A stretch of 14,388 nucleotides of DNA, from contig CAZYIW010000031.1 of NCBI GenBank assembly GCA_964647705.1, positions 1 through 14,388 of the forward strand, in the 5' to 3' direction. The notes below the pieces were generated by a model. It worked only from the letters and a program-made list of their open reading frames with translations, ran no database searches and was not told the origin of the DNA. The translations under genes were made by a program, and so were the position numbers. Of the stretch, positions 4,749 to 13,132 are shown in pieces. The DNA comes from CAZYIW01 sp964647705 (lineage in GTDB: Bacteria > Pseudomonadota > Gammaproteobacteria > PS1 > Pseudothioglobaceae). Positions within the stretch are counted from its first letter, which is position 1. Every line of letters starts with the position of its first letter.

Positions 4749-7700
4749 ATGGCTTATTCATTCACCGAAAAAAAGCGAATTAGAAACAATTTTGGATCAA
4801 AAGGCTCAATTCTAAAAGAGCCAGATTTATTGGCAATCCAAATCGACTCATTTGATGATTTTATTCAAAAAAACGCCAAAACTAAAGAAGATATAGGGCT
4901 GCATGCTGTATTTCAGTCTGTATTTCCAATTACAGCGGTTAATGGCTATGCTGAGATTGAATATGTTGACTATGAACTACAAGAACCTAAGTTTAATGTA
5001 GAAGAATGTAAATTAAGAGGTGTGACATTTGCCTCAACATTGCGTGTTAAGCTAAACCTTGTTTTGTTTGATAAAAATGGCTCAAGTACTAAAAAGAAAC
5101 GTCGTGTTAAACAAGTCATTGAAGAGGATGTTTATTTGGGCAATTTGCCTTTGATGACGGATACAGGTACTTTTGTAATCAATGGTACAGAGCGTGTTGT
5201 GGTGTCTCAACTGCATCGTTCACCAGGTGTTATTTTTGAGCATGACAAAGGAAAAACCCACTCGTCTGGAAAAATTCTATTCTCTTCACGCGTGATTCCT
5301 TATCGTGGATCTTGGCTCGATTTTGAATTTGATCACCACGAGCACTTATATTGTCGAATTGATCGACGTAGAAAACTACCTGTAACCACGCTACTTCGCG
5401 CAATGGGGCTAAACTCCAACGAAATGTTAGAACTTTTCTATGACAATATTGGCGTTAAATTAAAAGCCAAATCTTGTGATATTGATATAGATCCGAACCG
5501 CTTGCGTGGATCTATTGCTGAGTTTGATATTAAAGTAGGTAAAGAGGTCTTGGTTGAAAAAGGCCGTCGAATTGTAGCAAAACACATCAAGACGTTAGAA
5601 AATTCTGGTGCTAAACAAATTAATGCACCACTAGAGTATTTGCTTGACAAAGTTGTGGTTGAAGATTTGATTGACAAAGAAACAGGCGAGATTTTGGTAG
5701 AATCAAATACTGTCATTAATGCTGAGACTTTAGAAGCATTTGCCAATCATAAAATCAAAAAAATTAACATTCTTTATATTAATGAGGCAGAAGGTGGAGC
5801 TTATATTTCAGATACACTACGCCTAGATGAAACACAAACTGAACTTGAGGCTCGCACCAATATTTACCATGTGATGCGCCCAGGTGAACCAGCCACTGAA
5901 GATGCAGTCAATACACTGTTTACAAACCTATTCTTTAAGAATGATCGTTATGATTTGTCTAAAGTGGGTCGTATGAAACTTAATCGTCGTCTGGGTATTG
6001 ATTCTGAAACCGGTGAACATGTTTTGACCAACGAAGACATTATTAATGTTTTAAAACTTCTTATTGATATTAAAAACGGTAATGACCAGGTGGATGATGT
6101 TGATACATTGGCGAATCGTCGTGTACGTGCTATTGGTGAGATGATTGAAAACCAATTTAGAATTGGACTGGTAAGGGTAGAAAAAGCGGTAAAAGAAGGG
6201 TTAAATCTGGCTGAAACTGATGAGTTAACACCGCAAGATTTAATTAATTCTAAGCCAGTATCGGCAGCTGTTAGAGAGTTCTTTGGTTCTTCACAATTGT
6301 CACAATTTATGGATCAGGTAAATCCACTCTCAGGAGTGACGCATAAACGTCGTATCTCAGCACTAGGTCCTGGTGGTTTAACCCGTGAACGTGCTGGTTT
6401 TGAGGTGCGCGATGTACACCCATCACATTACGGACGTTTGTGTCCAATTGAGACACCAGAAGGTCCAAATATTGGTTTGATTAATACACTGGCGGTTTAT
6501 TCTAGAACCAATAGTTATGGATTTTTAGAAACACCTTATCAGGTAGTTAAAAATGGTTTAGTAACTGATGAAGTGGTTTATATTTCCGCTATTGATGAAA
6601 TCAATCATGTGATTGCACAAGCCAATGCGACGGTTGATAAAAAAGGCAAACTGATAGACGATTTGATTTCTTGTCGCCATAAAAACGAATTTGTTTTGGT
6701 TGATGCATCTGAAGTTAGTTTGATTGATATTGACTCTAAACAGATTTCATCGGTGGCCGCATCACTGATTCCTTTCTTAGAACACGATGATGCCAACCGC
6801 GCACTGATGGGTTCTAACATGCAACGCCAAGCAGTACCAACATTACGTGCTGAAAAACCATTAGTGGGCACAGGTATTGAGCGAGTCGTAGCGACTGATT
6901 CTCGCGTTTGTGTTACTGCTAAGCATTCTGGTGTGGTAGAAACAGTGGATGCTTCTCGTGTTGTAATTCGTGTAGATTCAAAACAGACCAAAGCCAATGA
7001 GTTGGGTGTGGATATTTATAACCTAACCAAATATTCTCGTTCTAACCAAAACACCTGTATTAACCAGAAACCATTGGTCAAACCAGGTGATAAAGTTGCA
7101 GCAGGAGATGTTTTGGCTGATGGCCCGTCAACTGATTTAGGTGAATTGGCACTTGGTCAAAATATGATGATTGCTTTTATGCCTTGGAATGGATACAACT
7201 TTGAAGATTCAATTTTGATTTCAGAGAAGGTTGTTCAAGAAGATCGTTATACCACAATACATATTGAAGAGCTAACTGCTTATGCGCGTGACACTAAACT
7301 AGGTCCTGAAGAGATTACAGCAGATATTCCAAATGTCAGCGAATCTGCATTAAGTAAGCTTGATGAAGTGGGTGTGGTTTATGTAGGTGCCCGCGTTAAA
7401 GGTGGAGATATTTTGGTCGGTAAAGTCACACCAAAAACAGAAACAGTTCTCTCTCCTGAAGAAAAACTATTACGTGCAATTTTCGGTGAAAAAGCAAACA
7501 GTGTTAAAGATTCTTCATTACGAATGGGTGCATCGAAATCTGGTGTGGTAATTGACGTACAAGTCTTTACTCGTGATCGTGTAGAAAAAGATGCACGTGC
7601 AGTGAGCATTGATGAAGAACATTTGGCTAAGATTCGTAAAGACATTGATGATGAATTTGGCATTATTGAAGGTGATATCTATCGTCGCATTCGTTTGAAA

Positions 7701-8831
7701 CTCTCTGGTAATGTTGTTAGTAAGGGTATTGGTTCAATCAAAAAAGGCGATAAATTAAACGCCAAAGCATTTAAAGGCCTTGAAAACAGTGACATTGCCA
7801 AAATCAAAGTTGAAGATGCAAATATTAATAAAGAGGTCCAAGCTTTGGTTAAGCAGGCCAAAGCCAAGCAAGTTGAATTTGACAAATTCTTTGAAGAAGA
7901 ACGCGGTAAGGTAAATGAAGGTGCTGAATTGCCACCGGGTGTTTTGAAGATGGTGAAAGTTTATGTTGCCACACGCAAAACCTTGCAAGTGGGTGACAAG
8001 ATGGCGGGTCGTCATGGTAATAAAGGCGTCATTTCGAGAGTCTCGCCCATAGAGGACATGCCGTATCTTGAAGATGGAACGGCAGTTGATGTGGTTCTAA
8101 ATCCATTGGGTGTGCCATCACGTATGAATGTTGGCCAGGTATTGGAAGTGCACTTAGGTTGGGCTGCTAAAGGACTGGGTCACAAGATTGGTGCTATGTT
8201 GGAACAGAAGAAAAAGGACATGGTCAAAGAGATTCGAGCGTTCTTAGATCAAGTGTATAACTCATATGGCAAACAAGAAGATTTATCCAGTTTAACGGAT
8301 GATGAAGTAATTGAGCTGGCACGCAATCTAAAAGGTGGAGTACCAATGGCAACGCCGGTATTTGACGGCATTAAAGAAAAAGATGTGAAGTTGCTTCTGA
8401 AGATGGCAGATCTGCCAGAATCAGGCCAAGCACAACTCTACGATGGCCGTACAGGCGAAGCTTTTGATCGACCAGTGACCGTGGGTTATATGCACATGCT
8501 CAAACTTAACCATTTGGTTGACGATAAGATGCATGCACGTTCAACAGGCCCGTATTCATTGGTAACGCAACAACCACTCAGTGGTAAAGCACAATTTGGC
8601 GGTCAGCGTTTCGGTGAAATGGAAGTTTGGGCGCTGGAAGCCTATGGTGCAGCACACACACTTCGTGAAATGCTAACAGTGAAATCTGATGATGTCTCTG
8701 GACGTGCGAAAATGTACAAAAACATTGTAGATGGTGCTAACTTGACAGAGTCAGTTATGCCAGAATCCTTTAATGTGTTAATTAAAGAGATTCGCGCCTT
8801 GGGCATTGATGTTGAACTAGAGCAACACTAA
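4749..8831 (+). CDS. rpoB: DNA-directed RNA polymerase subunit beta
   Basis: The beta subunit forms one pincer of RNA polymerase and about half of the active centre, and it holds the rifampicin pocket. The product is 1360 residues (E. coli 1342). Recognisable landmarks are NGTERVVVSQLHRSPG from residue 145; the rifampicin region SSQLSQFMDQ through RRISALGPGG at about 514-543; FEDS with the acidic pair E819-D820; and GDKMAGRHGNKG with Lys1084 and Lys1092, equivalent to E. coli K1065 and K1073. The C-terminus carries the conserved FGGQRFGEMEVWALEAYGAA and PESFNVLIKEIR segments. In the rifampicin region, Val524, Gly529 and Val530 replace E. coli Asn518, Glu523 and Ile524, while the common resistance sites Asp522, His532 and Ser537 are wild type. 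The ATG has CGAGG at 4739-4743. rpoC starts 13 bases after the stop. Confidence 0.99.
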   Translation: MAYSFTEKKRIRNNFGSKGSILKEPDLLAIQIDSFDDFIQKNAKTKEDIGLHAVFQSVFPITAVNGYAEIEYVDYELQEPKFNVEECKLRGVTFASTLRVKLNLVLFDKNGSSTKKKRRVKQVIEEDVYLGNLPLMTDTGTFVINGTERVVVSQLHRSPGVIFEHDKGKTHSSGKILFSSRVIPYRGSWLDFEFDHHEHLYCRIDRRRKLPVTTLLRAMGLNSNEMLELFYDNIGVKLKAKSCDIDIDPNRLRGSIAEFDIKVGKEVLVEKGRRIVAKHIKTLENSGAKQINAPLEYLLDKVVVEDLIDKETGEILVESNTVINAETLEAFANHKIKKINILYINEAEGGAYISDTLRLDETQTELEARTNIYHVMRPGEPATEDAVNTLFTNLFFKNDRYDLSKVGRMKLNRRLGIDSETGEHVLTNEDIINVLKLLIDIKNGNDQVDDVDTLANRRVRAIGEMIENQFRIGLVRVEKAVKEGLNLAETDELTPQDLINSKPVSAAVREFFGSSQLSQFMDQVNPLSGVTHKRRISALGPGGLTRERAGFEVRDVHPSHYGRLCPIETPEGPNIGLINTLAVYSRTNSYGFLETPYQVVKNGLVTDEVVYISAIDEINHVIAQANATVDKKGKLIDDLISCRHKNEFVLVDASEVSLIDIDSKQISSVAASLIPFLEHDDANRALMGSNMQRQAVPTLRAEKPLVGTGIERVVATDSRVCVTAKHSGVVETVDASRVVIRVDSKQTKANELGVDIYNLTKYSRSNQNTCINQKPLVKPGDKVAAGDVLADGPSTDLGELALGQNMMIAFMPWNGYNFEDSILISEKVVQEDRYTTIHIEELTAYARDTKLGPEEITADIPNVSESALSKLDEVGVVYVGARVKGGDILVGKVTPKTETVLSPEEKLLRAIFGEKANSVKDSSLRMGASKSGVVIDVQVFTRDRVEKDARAVSIDEEHLAKIRKDIDDEFGIIEGDIYRRIRLKLSGNVVSKGIGSIKKGDKLNAKAFKGLENSDIAKIKVEDANINKEVQALVKQAKAKQVEFDKFFEEERGKVNEGAELPPGVLKMVKVYVATRKTLQVGDKMAGRHGNKGVISRVSPIEDMPYLEDGTAVDVVLNPLGVPSRMNVGQVLEVHLGWAAKGLGHKIGAMLEQKKKDMVKEIRAFLDQVYNSYGKQEDLSSLTDDEVIELARNLKGGVPMATPVFDGIKEKDVKLLLKMADLPESGQAQLYDGRTGEAFDRPVTVGYMHMLKLNHLVDDKMHARSTGPYSLVTQQPLSGKAQFGGQRFGEMEVWALEAYGAAHTLREMLTVKSDDVSGRAKMYKNIVDGANLTESVMPESFNVLIKEIRALGIDVELEQH

Positions 8832-8844
8832 TTGGGAGAAAACA

Positions 8845-11800
8845 ATGAAAGATTTATTAAAAATTCATAAGTTAGAGCAAAAAGAGCAAGATTTTGATGC
8901 TATTAGAGTAGGCTTGGCTTCTCCTGAGAAGGTTCGTTCTTGGTCATATGGTGAGGTGAAAAAGCCTGAAACTATCAACTATAGAACATTTAAACCAGAA
9001 AGAGAGGGTTTGTTCTGCGCGAAGATTTTTGGTCCGATGAAAGATTTCGAATGTTTGTGTGGTAAATACAAACGCATGAAGTTTAGAAATGTGGTTTGTG
9101 AAAAATGTGGTGTTGAAGTAACACTATCAAAGGTGCGTCGTGAGCGTATGGGGCATATTGAATTGGCAGCACCTGTGGCACATATTTGGTATTTGAAGTC
9201 ACTACCATCACGCCTAGGATTGCTCATGGACATGACTTTAAAAGACATAGAACGTGTGCTTTATTTTGAGGCATTTATGGTGACAGATCCAGGTTCAACG
9301 CCTCTGATCCATAAACAGCTTTTGACTGAAGAGATGTATTTTGATGCCTTAGATGAATATGGTGATGATGAGTTTGAAGCCAAGATGGGCGCGGAAGCGA
9401 TCTATGATATTTTGAAAGAGTTGCAGCTTGAAAAAGAAGCGGCCAATTTGCGTGAAGACAGTTTGAATACCAAGTCTAAAACCAAACTCAAAAAATTCAA
9501 CAAACGTTTAAAACTAATCGATTCTTTAATTCAATCTGGCAATAAACCAGAATGGATGATATTAAAGGTATTGCCGGTGCTACCACCAGACCTGCGCCCT
9601 CTGGTGCCATTAGATGGTGGTCGTTTTGCCACTTCAGATTTAAATGATTTGTATCGTCGTGTTATCAACCGTAATAATCGTTTGGCTCGTTTATTAGAGC
9701 TTGACGCACCTGAGATTATCGTTCGTAATGAAAAACGTATGTTGCAAGAAGCTGTAGATTCATTGATTGATAATGGTCGTCGTGGTCGTGCAGTAATGGG
9801 CAATAACCGTCGCCCTTTAAAATCTATTGCAGATATGATTAAAGGTAAGCAAGGACGTTTCAGACAAAACCTACTGGGTAAGCGTGTTGATTATTCGGGA
9901 CGTTCTGTGATCGTTTGTGGTCCTTATCTAAAATTACATCAATGTGGCCTACCAAAGAAAATGGCTCTGGAATTATTTAAGCCGTTTATCTACAACAGAC
10001 TTCAGCAAAAAGGCTTGGCTTCAACAATCAAGGCTGCGAAAAAAATGGTAGAAAGTGAGGTGCCAGAGGTATGGGATATCTTAGAAAAAGTGGTACACCA
10101 ACATCCTGTGCTTTTAAACCGTGCTCCAACACTACACCGTTTAGGTATACAAGCATTTGAACCACTGTTGATTGAAGGCAAGGCCATTCAATTACATCCT
10201 TTGGTTTGTGGTGCTTTTAACGCTGACTTTGATGGTGACCAGATGGCGGTTCACGTTCCATTATCAGAAGAAGCACAATTAGAAGCCAGAGCATTAATGT
10301 TGGCTTCGAATAATGTGTTGCATCTGGCCAGTGGCGATCCAATCATTGTGCCTTCTCAAGACGTAATCTTGGGTCTGTATTACATGACTCGTGAGAAGCT
10401 CAATCAACATGGCGAAGGCATGGTTTTTGCCAATGCAACTGAGGTGCTAAATGCATATAACGATGGCTCCGTATCATTGCATGCACAAATCAAATTACGT
10501 ATTCAAGACTACCAAAAAAATGGTGATAAGTTTGAAGCGTCAGGTACACGTATTGTTGATACGACTGTAGGCCGTGCAATTTTTTCAAGAATCTTGCCAG
10601 CAGGGTTGTCTTTTGACTTAATCAATCAGGCTTGTACTAAAAAGGTAGTGTCAAATTTGATTCACGTGTGTTACCGTACACAAGAATTAAAAGAGACCGT
10701 TGTTTTTGCAGACCAAATGATGTATTTGGGTTTTGAGTATTCAACCAAATCAGGCATTTCTTTCTGTTCCAACGACATGATTATTCCTGATACTAAATTG
10801 GGCATGATTGACAAAGCTGAATCACAAGTAAAAGACGTTCAAGATCAATTTTCTAAAGGTGTGGTAACCAATGGTGAGCGTTATAACAAGGTGATTGATA
10901 TTTGGTCACGCACTTCAGAAGAAGTAGCCAAAGCAATGATGGATGAAGTTGGCTTTGATGAGGTGACCAACTCAGAAGGTAAAAAAGAAAAGAAAGCATC
11001 GTTTAACTCAATTTATATGATGGCTGATTCAGGCGCTCGTGGTTCACCTGCGCAGATTCGTCAGTTGGCTGGTATGCGTGGTCTTATGGCCAAACCTGAC
11101 GGTTCTATTATTGAAACACCAATCACATCAAACTTCCGTGAAGGTTTGAATAATATGCAATATTTCATCTCCACTCACGGTGCACGTAAAGGTTTGGCTG
11201 ATACAGCACTTAAAACGGCAAACTCAGGTTATTTGACACGTCGTTTGGTGGATGTCGGCCAAGACTTGGTTATTACTGAGGATGATTGTGGTACCGAGCA
11301 TGGTTTGATTATGAAGGCTGTAATTGATGGCGGTAATATCGTTCAGACTTTAGGTGAAGCGGTGTTAGGACGTGTAACTGCAGAGCAAGTGATGATGCCT
11401 GATGGCAAAGAGGTATTGTTTGAAAAGGGTCATTTAATCACTTTGAGCGATTCCGACAAAATTAATGAATTGGGTATTGAATCCATCAAAGCACGTTCGG
11501 CCATTACCTGTGACACCAGTTATGGTGTGTGTTCATCTTGTTATGGTAATGATATGGCGCGCGGCCATAAGATTGGTGTTGGTGAGGCTGTCGGCGTTAT
11601 TGCAGCACAGTCAATCGGTGAACCAGGCACACAGCTGACAATGCGTACTTTCCATATCGGTGGTGCGGCATCTGCCTCTACAGCGGTCAACAGTATTAAC
11701 ATTAATACCGATGGTGTGGCTAATTTTGAAAACATGAAGTCGATCACCAATGCTAATGGCGACTTGGTGGTTATTTCACGTTCTTCAGAGGCATCCATTC

Positions 11801-13044
11801 GAAATGACAAAGGTCAAGAAGTTGAGCGTTACAAGATCCCATACGGTGCAATTGTGCACGTGCAAGATGGTGGTGCTGTTAAAGCCAAGGATAAGATTGC
11901 CGATTGGGATCCACACACACATCCAATTATTGCGGAGCAGTCTGGTAAGGTTGTTTTTGTTGATTTTGTAGAAGGTGTGACGGTGATGAAAAGCTCAGAT
12001 CCATTAACCGGTCTTAGTTTCTTTGAAATGATTGACGAAGCAGAAAGATCTGCTGCAGCGAAAGGTTTAAAGCCACTGATTAAGTTGGTTGATGAGAAAG
12101 ATCCAGAAGTAGTCTTGTCAACCCATTACTTACCATCAGACGTGAAAATTCATCTAGAAGACAATCAGGTTATCCAAGCCGGTGAAGTGTTGGCTAAAAT
12201 TCCAAAAGATGTATCAAAAACCAGTGATATCACCGGTGGTTTGCCACGTGTTGCTGATTTATTTGAGGCGCGTAAGGCCAAAGACCATTCAATTTTGGCT
12301 GAGGCTTCTGGTGTGGTTAGTTTTGGTAACCCAACCAAATCTAAAGATCGTCTGATCATTACCAATGAAGAAGGTGAGGCCACTGAGATGATGATTCATA
12401 AATGGCGTCAAATTAATGTTTACGATGGTGAAACAGTAGAAAAAGGTGATGTGGTATGCGATGGTCCATCCAATCCACATGATATTCTTCGTCTATTGGG
12501 TGTTGAGGCTTTGGCGCATTACGTAGTCAACGAAGTGCAAAATGTTTATCGTTTGCAAGGTGTAAAAATCTCAGATAAACACATTGAGGTGATCGTTAAG
12601 CAAATGTTGCGTAAAGTTGAAGTTCTTGATGCAGGTGATTCTTCATTTGTGAATGGTGAAACTGCAGAATATGCCCGTGTTATTGAAGCCAATAAACAAT
12701 TACAGGCACAAGGCAAGGAGTTGATTACCTATCAACGATTACTCATGGGTATTACCAAAGCATCATTAGCAACAGAGTCGTTTATTTCAGCAGCTTCTTT
12801 CCAAGAAACCACTCGTGTTTTAACTGAAGCTTCAACCACAGGCCGTGTGGATTCACTACAAGGACTTAAAGAGAATGTGATTGTGGGACGATTAATCCCT
12901 GCTGGAACAGGATTTGCACACCATCAAGAGCGTAGAGCTCGTCGTATGGAAAATATGATGCAAACTGCAGATGCTCAAGAAGCGCTCTCAGCTGAGCTTA
13001 GTGAAGCAGACATTGCGGACTCTGAGGCAACAGTTGAAGAGTAA
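8845..13044 (+). CDS. rpoC: DNA-directed RNA polymerase subunit beta'
   Basis: The beta' subunit holds the catalytic magnesium and the clamp, bridge helix and trigger loop. The product is 1399 residues (E. coli 1407). Landmarks seen are the N-terminal zinc site C70, C72, C85, C88; the catalytic NADFDGD at 459-465 with D461, D463 and D465; the bridge-helix region around GARGSPAQIRQLAGMRG; and the second zinc site C815, C889, C896, C899. The trigger loop follows, with M933, R934 and H937. A long insertion after TFHIGG corresponds to the proteobacterial trigger-loop insertion (SI3). The ATG has GGGAG at 8834-8838, and the 13-base gap from rpoB implies co-transcription. The C-terminal tail is acidic. 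A strong terminator begins 17 bases after the stop. Confidence 0.99.
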   Translation: MKDLLKIHKLEQKEQDFDAIRVGLASPEKVRSWSYGEVKKPETINYRTFKPEREGLFCAKIFGPMKDFECLCGKYKRMKFRNVVCEKCGVEVTLSKVRRERMGHIELAAPVAHIWYLKSLPSRLGLLMDMTLKDIERVLYFEAFMVTDPGSTPLIHKQLLTEEMYFDALDEYGDDEFEAKMGAEAIYDILKELQLEKEAANLREDSLNTKSKTKLKKFNKRLKLIDSLIQSGNKPEWMILKVLPVLPPDLRPLVPLDGGRFATSDLNDLYRRVINRNNRLARLLELDAPEIIVRNEKRMLQEAVDSLIDNGRRGRAVMGNNRRPLKSIADMIKGKQGRFRQNLLGKRVDYSGRSVIVCGPYLKLHQCGLPKKMALELFKPFIYNRLQQKGLASTIKAAKKMVESEVPEVWDILEKVVHQHPVLLNRAPTLHRLGIQAFEPLLIEGKAIQLHPLVCGAFNADFDGDQMAVHVPLSEEAQLEARALMLASNNVLHLASGDPIIVPSQDVILGLYYMTREKLNQHGEGMVFANATEVLNAYNDGSVSLHAQIKLRIQDYQKNGDKFEASGTRIVDTTVGRAIFSRILPAGLSFDLINQACTKKVVSNLIHVCYRTQELKETVVFADQMMYLGFEYSTKSGISFCSNDMIIPDTKLGMIDKAESQVKDVQDQFSKGVVTNGERYNKVIDIWSRTSEEVAKAMMDEVGFDEVTNSEGKKEKKASFNSIYMMADSGARGSPAQIRQLAGMRGLMAKPDGSIIETPITSNFREGLNNMQYFISTHGARKGLADTALKTANSGYLTRRLVDVGQDLVITEDDCGTEHGLIMKAVIDGGNIVQTLGEAVLGRVTAEQVMMPDGKEVLFEKGHLITLSDSDKINELGIESIKARSAITCDTSYGVCSSCYGNDMARGHKIGVGEAVGVIAAQSIGEPGTQLTMRTFHIGGAASASTAVNSININTDGVANFENMKSITNANGDLVVISRSSEASIRNDKGQEVERYKIPYGAIVHVQDGGAVKAKDKIADWDPHTHPIIAEQSGKVVFVDFVEGVTVMKSSDPLTGLSFFEMIDEAERSAAAKGLKPLIKLVDEKDPEVVLSTHYLPSDVKIHLEDNQVIQAGEVLAKIPKDVSKTSDITGGLPRVADLFEARKAKDHSILAEASGVVSFGNPTKSKDRLIITNEEGEATEMMIHKWRQINVYDGETVEKGDVVCDGPSNPHDILRLLGVEALAHYVVNEVQNVYRLQGVKISDKHIEVIVKQMLRKVEVLDAGDSSFVNGETAEYARVIEANKQLQAQGKELITYQRLLMGITKASLATESFISAASFQETTRVLTEASTTGRVDSLQGLKENVIVGRLIPAGTGFAHHQERRARRMENMMQTADAQEALSAELSEADIADSEATVEE

Positions 13045-13061
13045 GTAATCACTTATCAACA

Positions 13062-13097
13062 AAAAAAACCGCATTGAGCAATCAATGCGGTTTTTTT
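13062..13097 (+). terminator. Strong Rho-independent terminator after rpoC
   Basis: Bases 13062-13077 pair perfectly with 13082-13097 over 16 bp around a GCAA tetraloop (13078-13081). The 5' arm begins with seven As and the 3' arm ends in seven Ts, so the structure should work on both strands. It closes the rpoBC transcription unit and separates it from trpE. Confidence 0.95.
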
Positions 13098-13118
13098 ATG
13101 TCCAAAATTGGCAAACGG

Positions 13119-13124
13119 TATAAA
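13119..13124 (+). promoter_or_regulatory. Candidate -10 box for trpE
   Basis: TATAAA at 13119-13124 (inside TATAAAAT) is a good -10 element lying between the rpoC terminator and trpE. The -35 is weak: TTTATG at 13095-13100, an 18-base spacing, overlaps the terminator T-run. Transcription would begin around 13131-13133, essentially at the trpE ATG. Confidence 0.4.
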
Positions 13125-13132
13125 ATGCGCTT

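Noticed and set aside
6605..6997. A 130-codon open frame on the minus strand inside rpoB, with other similar antisense frames in rpoB and rpoC
   Set aside because: They lie entirely within conserved coding sequence, show no recognisable family, and are what chance gives opposite long genes.
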